This document shows positions 9,467 through 17,547 of a stretch of 46,525 nucleotides of DNA, in pieces. The notes beneath the pieces were generated by a model, which was given only the letters and a program-made list of their open reading frames with translations, did not search any database and was not told the origin of the DNA. The DNA lies in the NCBI GenBank assembly GCA_016463375.1, contig JAEMRK010000003.1:16722-63246 (forward strand), given 5' to 3'. The stretch is from Parachlamydiales bacterium (GTDB lineage Bacteria; Chlamydiota; Chlamydiia; Chlamydiales; JAEMRK01). Numbering within the stretch: the first letter of the stretch is position 1; every line of letters starts with the position of its first letter. Made by a program: the position numbers and the translations under genes.

Positions 9467-10850
9467 ATTTCGTTATAATCTTTTTATTTAAAGGAATGAA
9501 GGTTTCCGCGTGATATTTCTTACGTAGCTCTTCGTACTGATTTTTGTCGTATATTTTCCAAAACTCTTCTTCAGGTATGTAAGTTTGTCCATATAGCATT
9601 TTTCGTCCTCCAACTAAATCACAATTATGTTCTAGCAATTTTGTTAAAGCTAAAGATCCAATGGATTTTTGGGGTTTACCGTAAACACCGACATTTATGA
9701 AATTATGATCGGAAGAAAAATTAGGGCTTAAAAATTTTGGTTTATTGGTTTTTTTAATGGGACATAACCACAATGGCCAAATTTGACCAATATCCATAAT
9801 TGGCAAAATGAAATTGAAAGCTTTATCAGCTGGAATATAGAAGTCTTGAATAACGAACAAATTTGCCAATGTTTTTTCGCTGACCATATGTAATGCTTTG
9901 TACAAATTAGCACAACTTAATAAGCGATTAAATTGTAAACGAAAACTCCATGAAGGGTATGTTGGTTTATCAATTTGGGCCAATACTTTGGGATCTTTTT
10001 TCTTGGTTAACAAAGCGCGTATTGTTGATAAATTATTTAAATAGGCGCCCATCCAAAAAGCCCCTAGGTCATAGCGGAAGATATAATCAAAAGTTGGCAT
10101 TATAATAGTTGTAGATTCATCAGCTGTTTGATAAAACCATTTAGAGGATACAGTGGACATTTTGTAATTAGGTTTATCATCACTGTAACGTCCCTCTATT
10201 ATAACACAATGTGATGGATTGTAGGCGATACCTTCGATAAAATCACTATTGTGTTCATATCTCAGTGACTCTATTTTTTCTAATCCATCAGGTATTGATT
10301 TAAAATGATGACAAGTAAGGGTAACGGCTTGTTTTGCAGGCATTAAACGTATTTTTAATGCGACTATGATTGCAAGCGAACCATAAGATCCGGATAATCC
10401 ATAAAAAAGGTCGGAGTTTTCAGCAGCGCTCAAAGTAAGTTGAGTTCCATCGCCTAGTAATACTTCGTATTCAAAACATTGATCGCAAAATTGTCCATAA
10501 CGGTATGAAGAACTCTCTAGCCCTGATCCCATAACAGCACCACCGGCTGTAATATTTTTGAATTCAGGAACAACAGGTGGAATTAAGCCATGTTTTAAAG
10601 TCTCTTTACATAGTTTTTCCATCGTCACTTTTGGCTCAATCCAGGCATAAGTATCTGTAATAGCCAAAATTTCGTCGAAGGATTGGATATCGATCTGTTT
10701 GGAAGAGTTTTTGTAAGAAGAACTTCGAGTGGTATTAGAAGGTTTCCGATCGCCTTTTAAGGCGATGGAAGATTTTTTTGACTCAGCCAATTTGACTTGG
10801 AGCATTCCCACTTTGTGAGAATGCTCTTTAGACGACTGATAGAATATCAT
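9465..10850 (-). CDS. FAD-dependent DHCR24/DWARF1-like (delta-24 sterol reductase family) protein
   Basis: This 461-residue protein of the FAD-binding PCMH/FAD_binding_4 superfamily is closest by recall to eukaryotic 24-dehydrocholesterol reductase. Shared landmarks in order are VEPxVTM-type (IEPKVTMEKLC), MGSGLESSSYRYGQF, ENSDLFYGLSGSYGSLAI, RLMPAK, WPLWLCP, a VYGKP motif and a C-terminal LYGQTYIPEEEFWKIYD. Those enzymes reduce the C24 double bond of sterols. The N-terminal membrane anchor of the animal and plant enzymes is absent, so this form should be soluble or peripheral. ATG 10850 lies just after the pnp stop, suggesting co-transcription with pnp. It is an insertion relative to the ftsH/pnp adjacency in Chlamydia trachomatis. 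Substrate is not established. Confidence 0.85.
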   Translation of the reverse strand: MIFYQSSKEHSHKVGMLQVKLAESKKSSIALKGDRKPSNTTRSSSYKNSSKQIDIQSFDEILAITDTYAWIEPKVTMEKLCKETLKHGLIPPVVPEFKNITAGGAVMGSGLESSSYRYGQFCDQCFEYEVLLGDGTQLTLSAAENSDLFYGLSGSYGSLAIIVALKIRLMPAKQAVTLTCHHFKSIPDGLEKIESLRYEHNSDFIEGIAYNPSHCVIIEGRYSDDKPNYKMSTVSSKWFYQTADESTTIIMPTFDYIFRYDLGAFWMGAYLNNLSTIRALLTKKKDPKVLAQIDKPTYPSWSFRLQFNRLLSCANLYKALHMVSEKTLANLFVIQDFYIPADKAFNFILPIMDIGQIWPLWLCPIKKTNKPKFLSPNFSSDHNFINVGVYGKPQKSIGSLALTKLLEHNCDLVGGRKMLYGQTYIPEEEFWKIYDKNQYEELRKKYHAETFIPLNKKIITK

Positions 10851-10852
10851 AG

Positions 10853-12952
10853 TTACATCAAAACTTTTCGGCTTAGTTTGTATTGACCACGGTCGTTAAC
10901 TTCCATGACTTTAACTGTGACGACCTCACCTTCTTTAATATAGGCGAAGATATCGTCTACTCGTTTTTTATCTAATTCCGAAATATGACACAAGCCTTCT
11001 TTACCAGGTAGTAATTCAACAAAGGCACCAAAGGCTGCGACTTTTGTCACTTTACCTGTATAAACTTGGTTAACTTCAACTTCTGCTATCAGGCCGCTAA
11101 TGATTTTTTTAGCTTTTTCTAAAGCTTCACCATTATTAGAAGCAATACTGACGACACCTGCATCATTGATGTCGATCTGGACACCAGTCTCTTCAATAAT
11201 TGCACGAATTTGTTTGCCACCAGGCCCAATGATTGTTCCAATCTTACTCGCTTTAACTTGCATTGTTTCAATGCGTGGAGCATGAGAGGCCATTTCTTTA
11301 CGACTTGAAGGACAAGCATTCAACATCTTTTCTAAAATATGAACACGACCAGCTTTTGCTTGAGCTAAAGAAGCTTGCATGATGGCATGAGTGATGCCTT
11401 CAACTTTAATGTCCATTTGGAAAGACGTGATGCCTTTTTCGTCACCAGCAACTTTAAAGTCCATGTCACCAAGTGCATCTTCAATTCCAAGAATGTCAGA
11501 CAATATACAGTAATCATGATCTTCTAATATTAATCCCATGGCGATACCAGCAACTGGACGCTTGATAGGAACACCTGCATCCATCATCGCTAAGCAACCA
11601 CCACAAACAGACGCCATAGATGATGACCCATTAGATTCCATAATATTGGATTCTAAACGGATAGTGTAAGGGAAGTTTTCTGGAGCAGGTAGAATAGCTA
11701 ATAAAGCACGCTCCGCTAGCTTGCCATGACCAATTTCACGTCTTCCAGGAGCTCCAACTCTATTAACTTCACCAACAGAGAATGGGGGAAATGAGTATTG
11801 CAGATAAAATCTATGGTGGCCTTCACCATTTAAGTCTTCATAACGTTGAGCCATAGTTTCTGGCCCAAGAGTACAAACTGCTAAAGCTTGAGTTTCACCT
11901 CGTGTGAAAAGAGAACTGCCGTGTACGCGAGGTAAAAGATTTTGCTCAATTGCAATCGGACGAACTTGTGTTAATTCTCGACCATCACAACGAATACGAT
12001 CCTTCATAATCATAAGACGCATAGCGTCTTCTTTAATTTTTTTGTAAGCGCGATCGACTAAAGCTTTAGGATATTTTTCTTCTGGAACCAAAAGTTCATT
12101 AACAATTTCGTCTTTGATCGCTTGCATCGCATCGTCACGTTCATGCTTTTTAAAGATGCGCAATGCAGAATCTAATCGGTTATCAACGATCTTATGGACG
12201 TGATCGATAATTTCTTGAGGGACAAGACTGAGTTGACCCTTGTTTTTTGGTTTACCAATCGCTGTTGCCCATTGAGCCAAAGCGTGGCAAATAATCTTAA
12301 TCGCTTCATGACCTTTTTCAATGGCCTCTAAAACTTCTTCTTCAGTTAAAAAGTCGCAATGACCCTCAACCATTAGGATGCCATCTTCTGAACCGGCGAG
12401 CATTAAATCCAAACGTGATTTCTTAAGCTCTTCAACAGTTGGATTGACAACAACTTGATGATCAATAAAAGCGACACGAACAGCGCCGATTGGTTTTATT
12501 AAAGGTATGTCAGAAATAACTAGTGCCGCAGACGCTGCACAAATAGCCATAGGTTCTGGAAAATGGATACCATCATATGAATAAACATAAGCTAGTAATT
12601 GAACTTCGTTATAATAGCCTTCTTGGAACATTGGACGAATAGGGCGATCAATGAAGCGCGATGCTAAGATTTCACGCTCTGTTGGTCTGCCTTCACGTTT
12701 AATAAATCCACCAAGTGTTTTACCAGCGGATGAAAACTTTTCTTGGTAATCGACTCTTAAGGGAAAAAAGCTTGCATTTGGGTCTGCATCTTTAGATGCG
12801 CATGCCGATGCGAAAACCATTGTTTCGCCTTGGCGAACCATAACAGAGCCGTTGGCTTGTCTTGCAATTTTACCAGTTTCAAATGTGACGGTTTTTCCGC
12901 CAATGTCTACAGAAATTGTATGCGTTTGCATCTCTTTTTCTAGATCCATCAT
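10853..12952 (-). CDS. pnp: Polyribonucleotide nucleotidyltransferase (PNPase)
   Basis: PNPase is a 3'-5' phosphorolytic exoribonuclease that acts as a trimer and joins the RNA degradosome in many bacteria. The 699 residues show the first RNase PH domain (REILASRFIDRPIRPMF), the helical linker, the catalytic second PH domain (GRREIGHGKLAERAL and MDIKVEGI), a KH domain with the GPGGKQIR loop near 560 and an S1 domain at the end (GAFVELLPGKEGLCHISEL). Length is normal. The start ATG has AGGAG 9 bases upstream. It lies downstream of rpsO on the same strand, the order that is conserved very widely, and its leader carries a long hairpin. Confidence 0.97.
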   Translation of the reverse strand: MMDLEKEMQTHTISVDIGGKTVTFETGKIARQANGSVMVRQGETMVFASACASKDADPNASFFPLRVDYQEKFSSAGKTLGGFIKREGRPTEREILASRFIDRPIRPMFQEGYYNEVQLLAYVYSYDGIHFPEPMAICAASAALVISDIPLIKPIGAVRVAFIDHQVVVNPTVEELKKSRLDLMLAGSEDGILMVEGHCDFLTEEEVLEAIEKGHEAIKIICHALAQWATAIGKPKNKGQLSLVPQEIIDHVHKIVDNRLDSALRIFKKHERDDAMQAIKDEIVNELLVPEEKYPKALVDRAYKKIKEDAMRLMIMKDRIRCDGRELTQVRPIAIEQNLLPRVHGSSLFTRGETQALAVCTLGPETMAQRYEDLNGEGHHRFYLQYSFPPFSVGEVNRVGAPGRREIGHGKLAERALLAILPAPENFPYTIRLESNIMESNGSSSMASVCGGCLAMMDAGVPIKRPVAGIAMGLILEDHDYCILSDILGIEDALGDMDFKVAGDEKGITSFQMDIKVEGITHAIMQASLAQAKAGRVHILEKMLNACPSSRKEMASHAPRIETMQVKASKIGTIIGPGGKQIRAIIEETGVQIDINDAGVVSIASNNGEALEKAKKIISGLIAEVEVNQVYTGKVTKVAAFGAFVELLPGKEGLCHISELDKKRVDDIFAYIKEGEVVTVKVMEVNDRGQYKLSRKVLM

Positions 12953-13013
12953 GTATCGGGACTCCTAATTCAGTGTGAAATGAAAAAATGGGAAAAAGAA
13001 GAGGGGGATATTA

Positions 13014-13070
13014 AGTAGAATTCGGAAATCAACCATTAAAGGTTTTAAAAGCTGATTTCCAATTTCTACT
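13014..13070 (-). promoter_or_regulatory. Long hairpin in the pnp leader
   Basis: The arms 13014-13031 and 13053-13070 are 18 bases each and pair at 16 positions, with the two mismatches close together. The loop contains a further short pairing (AACC with GGTT). It lies between the rpsO terminator and the pnp ribosome binding site, 62 bases before the pnp ATG. In Escherichia coli a stem-loop at this position is cut by RNase III and lets PNPase repress its own mRNA; the same function here is inferred from position and shape only. Confidence 0.55.
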
Positions 13071-13105
13071 CTTGATGCCCTTTGAATTTCTTTTCCCCTA
13101 AAATT

Positions 13106-13132
13106 AAAAAGGCCAGGTAGAATACCTGGCCT
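13106..13132 (-). terminator. Intrinsic terminator of rpsO
   Basis: GGCCAGGTA (13111-13119) and TACCTGGCC (13123-13131) form a 9-bp GC-rich stem with a GAA triloop. Read on the minus strand it is followed by TTTTT (13106-13110). It lies 16 bp after the rpsO stop and should separate rpsO from pnp transcription, at least in part. Confidence 0.85.
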
Positions 13133-13147
13133 AAAGCTTTTGTTGCT

Positions 13148-13417
13148 CTACTTTCTCAAGTTAAGCCGTGTGATGAGTGTCTTATAACGTTCCGTATCCG
13201 TTGAGTTTAGATAGTCAAGCAGTTTACGGCGTTGACCGACTAGTCTTAAGAGGGCAAGGCGAGAGCTGTGATCTTTTGGAGCTAATTTAAGGTGTTCTGT
13301 TAGCTCTGCAATGCGTTCTGTAAGAATGGCGATCTGAACATCGGCTGATCCCGAGTCTTTTTTATGAAGTTGAAATTTCTTTTTAATTTCTTCTTTGGTG
13401 CTTTTATCTAAAGACAT
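13148..13417 (-). CDS. rpsO: 30S ribosomal protein S15
   Basis: This 89-residue protein has the full S15 family length and signature, including [29 protein letters not shown] and the terminal LLDYLN segment. S15 is a primary 16S rRNA binder that nucleates the platform of the small subunit. A TGGAG ribosome site lies about 12 bases before the ATG. In many bacteria S15 represses its own mRNA through a structured leader; a leader of up to about 195 bases is possible here, but I could not identify a known S15-binding fold. It is followed by a strong terminator and then pnp. Confidence 0.97.
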   Translation of the reverse strand: MSLDKSTKEEIKKKFQLHKKDSGSADVQIAILTERIAELTEHLKLAPKDHSSRLALLRLVGQRRKLLDYLNSTDTERYKTLITRLNLRK

Positions 13418-13801
13418 TCAGGCGTTCTCCACTAAGTTTTTAGTAACCACTCAGGCCATTCCCCCCATTTCTAACCATACTGCAAACTCCTCTTGGGCAA
13501 GGACTAGCTTTTTGGTATAAAAACTATATTTTGAAGAACAGGTCGAATGGGCTAAGCGGTTACAGTATTTTTGGCCTTACTAAGGACCAGTTCATTGAAT
13601 TTTATTGCTTTATGTCCTGAGTGTATCACAGTATGCTAGAATAGATCAAGATTTAAGCCTCGTTTTTAACCAATCATTTTCGAGACGATTTCCCAAAAGT
13701 TTAAAAAAAAGCCGTTTAACAACTAAATTACAGAAATTTTTTTTGTTGTGACCCAATCCAGCAATGACTAAACTGCATAAAATCGATTTTTTGGGGGACA
13801 A
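13418..13801. other. 384-bp divergent intergenic region between rpsO and the 13802 gene
   Basis: There is no coding frame of note and no tRNA cloverleaf. On the minus strand TTGATC (13644-13649) and TACACT (13620-13625), 18 bp apart, could be the rpsO promoter. On the plus strand TTGTGA (13746-13751) and TAAACT (13769-13774), 17 bp apart, could serve the 13802 gene. All four hexamers match consensus at only four positions, so both are weak candidates. A G-run at 13792-13796 is the ribosome site of the 13802 gene. Confidence 0.35.
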
Positions 13802-14476
13802 ATGCTTAAAGATAAAAATTATCAAGAAAAATTCTCATTACTTGATCCGTGGTTCAAGGAAATCATTGATTCTGCAAAAAAAGAATTGAAACAAGAGCAT
13901 TTATCAAAAGATCGTGCTTTTCAAAAACGCTATTTACAAGGCAAGCCAGTTATCCGTGCAACTGTTGACGAACTTGTAAAAGCCTACTCTGAAGCTATAC
14001 AGGACGGCGACGAAACCGTTGCTGAAATTGTGTCAACTCGATGGATTTTGCGAAATTCTGAGATTTACACATTTTTCGTTGATCGTTTACAAAAAATTAA
14101 TCCACAATTTGACCAGATTGAATCGTTATTGGACGAGGATTCAAACAAATTATTGTCTGACGCCAAAAATAATTTTGAAATCTACAGGGTTTATGCTTTT
14201 GCATTGTTTAATGCCGTTGCTTTTAGTGATGAAATTTACGAAAACTTAAGAAAAGAAGCATTATCTGAGTTGGAAAAAAATACTCAAGAGCAAAGTCAAA
14301 AGCAATCATCTGACGAAGAGCTACAAAATGAAAAACGCACGTTGTTAGAAATGCAGCGTACTATTGATAAATACGAAAAGAAAATCAGTGGACTGCAAAA
14401 AAAATACATCCAAGATATGGATGGTTTAAAAAAGCAAATCGCTACTTTGCATAAAAAGCTTGCGGCAACTAAATAA
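13802..14476 (+). CDS. Hypothetical protein with C-terminal coiled coil
   Basis: I do not recognise this 224-residue protein. It is highly charged and lacks a signal peptide or membrane helix, so it is probably cytoplasmic or exported by a signal-less route. Residues 1-135 look mostly helical. Residues 150-224 are rich in K, E and Q with heptad-like spacing, and should form a coiled coil. A clear GGGGGA ribosome site precedes the ATG, and the stop lies one base before the tadA ATG, so the two are co-transcribed. Position next to tadA may correspond to a chlamydia-specific conserved hypothetical gene, but I cannot confirm that. Confidence 0.8.
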   Translation: MLKDKNYQEKFSLLDPWFKEIIDSAKKELKQEHLSKDRAFQKRYLQGKPVIRATVDELVKAYSEAIQDGDETVAEIVSTRWILRNSEIYTFFVDRLQKINPQFDQIESLLDEDSNKLLSDAKNNFEIYRVYAFALFNAVAFSDEIYENLRKEALSELEKNTQEQSQKQSSDEELQNEKRTLLEMQRTIDKYEKKISGLQKKYIQDMDGLKKQIATLHKKLAATK

Positions 14477-14477
14477 T

Positions 14478-14993
14478 ATGCCTCCTATTTTTGAAAATAA
14501 CGCACAGCGTGATCAGTATTTCATGTTTGAAGCCTTGAAAGAGGCCAAAAAAGCATTTAAAAAAGAGGAAGTACCTGTGGGCGCTGTTTTAGTTCAAAAC
14601 GATAAAATCATCGCTCGCGGATCTAATCAAGTCGAAATGTTAAAAGACGCCACAGCTCATGCAGAGATGCTGTGCTTAACGGCAGGCTCATCTGCATTGT
14701 CAAATTGGCGTCTTTTAAAAACAACACTTTATTGTACATTAGAACCATGTACCATGTGTGCAGGAGCTATGTTATTATCTCGCATACAAACATTGGTTTG
14801 GGGGGCTCCCGATTTGCGGCATGGAGCTAATGGAAGCTGGATTGATCTTTTTACAAATGATCATCCATTTCACCAAATTGAAGTGCGTTCAAGAGTTTTG
14901 GAAGAAGAGTGTAGTTTACTAATGCGTTCTTTTTTTCAGACTAGAAGACAAAAGTCAATTAATTCTGTTTTTGGCTCTGACGAAAGCGCTTAG
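14478..14993 (+). CDS. tadA: tRNA-specific adenosine deaminase
   Basis: TadA converts A34 to inosine in tRNA-Arg ACG, and is usually essential. From ATG 14478 (171 residues) the zinc-dependent deaminase motifs are complete: H61-A-E63 with the catalytic glutamate, and P90-C91-T-M-C94 supplying the zinc cysteines. PVGAVLV and RNxQ-type substrate-loop residues are also present. A TTG at 14460 would add six residues inside the upstream gene and is less likely. The last 35 bp overlap the end of the convergent rhomboid-like gene. Confidence 0.94.
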   Translation: MPPIFENNAQRDQYFMFEALKEAKKAFKKEEVPVGAVLVQNDKIIARGSNQVEMLKDATAHAEMLCLTAGSSALSNWRLLKTTLYCTLEPCTMCAGAMLLSRIQTLVWGAPDLRHGANGSWIDLFTNDHPFHQIEVRSRVLEEECSLLMRSFFQTRRQKSINSVFGSDESA

Positions 14994-15816
14994 ATATTCT
15001 GCGCATACGCCATTTTTCTTTCCAAGTAAGTGAGTCCTTACCCTGTCTTGCAACTTTTGCTAACATCGCATCCATGAATTCGGAATCCGCACGCACAGAT
15101 TTGCCAGTTTTTATGTCAAAAATTTTAGAAGCACTAGCCGAATTTTTTGACGAAAAGTTAAATAAATTTGCTATTTTATTATCAAAAAAATGAGTCAAAC
15201 TAAACGGACTTTTAAGCTTCCAAGCAGCTATAGCGTAGATGTAGCTAACACCGAGCGTTGCCCAAAAAGTTAAAAGAGCGATGTATTGTTGCTTTGATAA
15301 ATAATCCACACTTGCAAACATAATCAATATTGAGATGAGCCATTTTGCTTTAATGGACATCATGAAAAACACACGGAGCTCAAGGTTTGCAAATAACATT
15401 GAAAAAACAAGCAGCATTGAATAGATCATAGCTGTGGGACCATTGATCAATGTATCGTGACCTGTAGTCAGAATTGTCAGCAAAGCAACAATAGCCGATC
15501 CAATTGAGGATACTGCAATAAATCTTAAAAAGGATTTTGAACCAACCTCTGCAATAATCGAAGATCCTGCAAACCAAAAAATCGATATATTAAAGAATAA
15601 ATTAAATAGAAGTGAGAAAGATACACCATCGTTTGGCAAAAATAGCCAGTACGTCAATGGTTGCCATAAATACAATTCCTTAATACCCATTAGCGAAAGA
15701 CTAAAAAACGCGATAAATTTTGGGAATATTGCAATAATAAAAGTTATTGATGCAAATATCCATAATAAAACTTTTAATATACGAGGAGTGTTAGGAATTT
15801 GTGAAAAAAAGCTCAT
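14959..15816 (-). CDS. Rhomboid-like membrane protein, catalytic residues lost
   Basis: This 285-residue protein has about six hydrophobic helices in residues 10-200 and the rhomboid loop WQPLTYWLFLPNDG, followed by FNLFFNISIFWFAGSSIIAE, which matches the family's WR/WQ and NxxxxxxxGxxxE pattern. The active-site GxSG is replaced by GPTA, and no helix-6 histidine is visible, so it should not be a protease; it may bind membrane clients as derlins and iRhoms do. Residues 245-280 (DAMLAKVARQGKDSLTWKEK) match the small C-terminal module (DUF6576) common on bacterial rhomboids. It is divergent from the malic enzyme, and its 3' end lies inside tadA. Confidence 0.78.
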   Translation of the reverse strand: MSFFSQIPNTPRILKVLLWIFASITFIIAIFPKFIAFFSLSLMGIKELYLWQPLTYWLFLPNDGVSFSLLFNLFFNISIFWFAGSSIIAEVGSKSFLRFIAVSSIGSAIVALLTILTTGHDTLINGPTAMIYSMLLVFSMLFANLELRVFFMMSIKAKWLISILIMFASVDYLSKQQYIALLTFWATLGVSYIYAIAAWKLKSPFSLTHFFDNKIANLFNFSSKNSASASKIFDIKTGKSVRADSEFMDAMLAKVARQGKDSLTWKEKWRMRRISKRFRQSQKQN

Positions 15817-15852
15817 CTAGTTGATATTTCCTTATAAAGTAGCCAGATTTGT

Positions 15853-15880
15853 TTGCTACAACTGGTAAATCTGTTATATC
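15853..15880 (+). promoter_or_regulatory. Candidate promoter of the malic enzyme gene
   Basis: TTGCTA (15853-15858) and TATATC (15875-15880) are 16 bp apart in the divergent gap. This is a moderate consensus match only. A start near 15887 would leave a leader of roughly 35 bases. Confidence 0.35.
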
Positions 15881-15922
15881 TTATCCTTTCTAACCATTAA
15901 TTGCAAAAAGTTGGGGGTTTTG

Positions 15923-17122
15923 GTGAGGAACGACTATTACCAAAGGTCTTATGATTTACACCGCAAAAGTGCTGGTAAAATCTGTGTTAATTTAAAAGTG
16001 GAAGTTAATAACTCAGATGACCTCTCTTTGGTTTACACTCCAGGTGTAGCTAGACCCTGTCAAGCTATCCATGAAAATCCTCAAGAGGCGTGGAACTTAA
16101 CAATAAAGGGTAACACTGTTGCAGTTATTACAGATGGATCAGCTGTTTTAGGACTTGGCAATATCGGGCCATTAGCAGCTATGCCTGTAATGGAAGGCAA
16201 GTCAGCATTGTTTAAAAAATTTGCTAATATTGATGCGTTCCCTATTTGCTTAGATACTCAAGATACAGAAGAGCTCATTAAGACGATACGACATCTTGCA
16301 CCGACATTTGGTGGCATTAATCTTGAAGATATCGCGGCACCAAGATGTTTTGAAATCGAACGACGTTTACAAGATTTAGGTATACCTGTTTTTCATGACG
16401 ATCAGCATGGTACGGCAATAGCAGTATTAGCTGCTATGATCAACGCTTCGCGTTTATCATCGAAAGCTATGCAAGATTTAAAGGTTGTCATTTGTGGCGC
16501 CGGAGCTGCAGGAACTGCAATTGCACGTCTATTAGCCGGTATCGACTATCCAGATGGAACATTTCCAGCTGTTAAAGACATTATCTTATGCGATTCCAAA
16601 GGCGCCGTCAGTGATTCTAGAAAAGATTTGTCGGATGAAAAGCGAGAGTTATTGGAATTTACAAATTTAAATCATGCTCAGGGTTCTTTGCAGGACGTTT
16701 TAAAAGGAGCTGATGTATTTATTGGGGTTAGTAAAGGAAACTTACTTAATCAAGACGACATTAGATCAATGGCTGACTCTCCATGGATTTTTGCGATGGC
16801 TAATCCAACTCCAGAAATAATGCCCGAAGATGCTTATGATGCAGGAGCTGGAATTGTCGCTACAGGTCGTAGTGATTTACCAAATCAAATTAATAATGCA
16901 TTAGTCTTTCCTGGAATTTTTAGGGGAGCGTTAGATGCAGGTGCAACCTGTATTACACCTAAAATGAAGCTTGCAGCGGCTCAAGCTTTGGCGGATAGCG
17001 TGGTTGATTTATCTAGAGATAAAATCATTCCTCACGTGCTCGACCCCCATGTTTGTGCAGTTGTAGCTAAAGCAGTTGTTGATTCGGTGGAGCCAGTTTC
17101 ACCTGAATGTCTAGTAAATTAA
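15923..17122 (+). CDS. Malic enzyme (malate to pyruvate, NAD(P)-dependent)
   Basis: The product oxidatively decarboxylates malate to pyruvate with NAD(P) and a divalent metal. The 399-residue length from GTG 15923 is that of the short bacterial form without a phosphotransacetylase tail. Visible motifs are the catalytic tyrosine region [11 protein letters not shown], the lysine segment [17 protein letters not shown], the metal-binding [13 protein letters not shown] with HDDQHGTA, and the dinucleotide loop [11 protein letters not shown]. The start is uncertain: TTG at 15911 and 15920 are in frame, but GTG 15923 is spaced best from the GGGGG at 15913-15917. The choice between NAD and NADP cannot be made by eye. 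Confidence 0.93.
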   Translation: MRNDYYQRSYDLHRKSAGKICVNLKVEVNNSDDLSLVYTPGVARPCQAIHENPQEAWNLTIKGNTVAVITDGSAVLGLGNIGPLAAMPVMEGKSALFKKFANIDAFPICLDTQDTEELIKTIRHLAPTFGGINLEDIAAPRCFEIERRLQDLGIPVFHDDQHGTAIAVLAAMINASRLSSKAMQDLKVVICGAGAAGTAIARLLAGIDYPDGTFPAVKDIILCDSKGAVSDSRKDLSDEKRELLEFTNLNHAQGSLQDVLKGADVFIGVSKGNLLNQDDIRSMADSPWIFAMANPTPEIMPEDAYDAGAGIVATGRSDLPNQINNALVFPGIFRGALDAGATCITPKMKLAAAQALADSVVDLSRDKIIPHVLDPHVCAVVAKAVVDSVEPVSPECLVN

Positions 17123-17185
17123 TGTTGTTTTTAAATGCTTTTTTAGATTATTTTATTTCTTTAAATTAGCATTTTTGGAGAAACC

Positions 17186-17509
17186 ATGAAAAAAGATACG
17201 CATCCTCCCTATCAAGACGTATTATTTATCGATTCCGCTACGGGACATAAATTTATTATTGGCAGCACGTACAAAACAGATAAAAAAGAAACGCATGAAG
17301 GGAAAGAATACCCTGTATGTGTAGTTTCAGTTTCATCTGCTTCACACCCGTTCTTCACTGGTAGTAAGCAATTTATTGACTCTGAAGGTCGCGTTGATAA
17401 ATTCTTAAAACGTTACGCTAATGCTGGTAAAAAGCAGCAAGATCAAGGCTCTAAAGATCAAGACCAAGATCCTAAGAAAGCAAAATCTCCAACTAAAAAG
17501 AAAAAATAA
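17186..17509 (+). CDS. rpmE2: 50S ribosomal protein L31 type B with basic tail
   Basis: Residues 1-80 carry the type B L31 pattern ([16 protein letters not shown], then [16 protein letters not shown] and [10 protein letters not shown]). The zinc-binding cysteines of type A L31 are absent, so it does not need zinc. Residues 81-107 form a hydrophilic extension of Q, D and K that ends in lysines. A GGAG ribosome site lies 6 bases before the ATG. It is the first gene of the block that continues with prfA and prmC, the order also found in Chlamydia trachomatis. Confidence 0.95.
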   Translation: MKKDTHPPYQDVLFIDSATGHKFIIGSTYKTDKKETHEGKEYPVCVVSVSSASHPFFTGSKQFIDSEGRVDKFLKRYANAGKKQQDQGSKDQDQDPKKAKSPTKKKK

Positions 17510-17547
17510 TATTTTAGTTTTTTAGTTGCTACCGACAAAGCCAATCA

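Noticed and set aside
13418-13801. Possible tRNA or small RNA gene in the rpsO upstream gap
   Set aside because: No cloverleaf with a TTC loop and matched acceptor stem could be folded, and only weak hairpins are present.
17136-17177. Terminator between the malic enzyme gene and rpmE2
   Set aside because: Only a 7-bp pairing (AAATGCT with AGCATTT) across a long AT-rich loop can be drawn; it overlaps the rpmE2 leader and is too weak to list.
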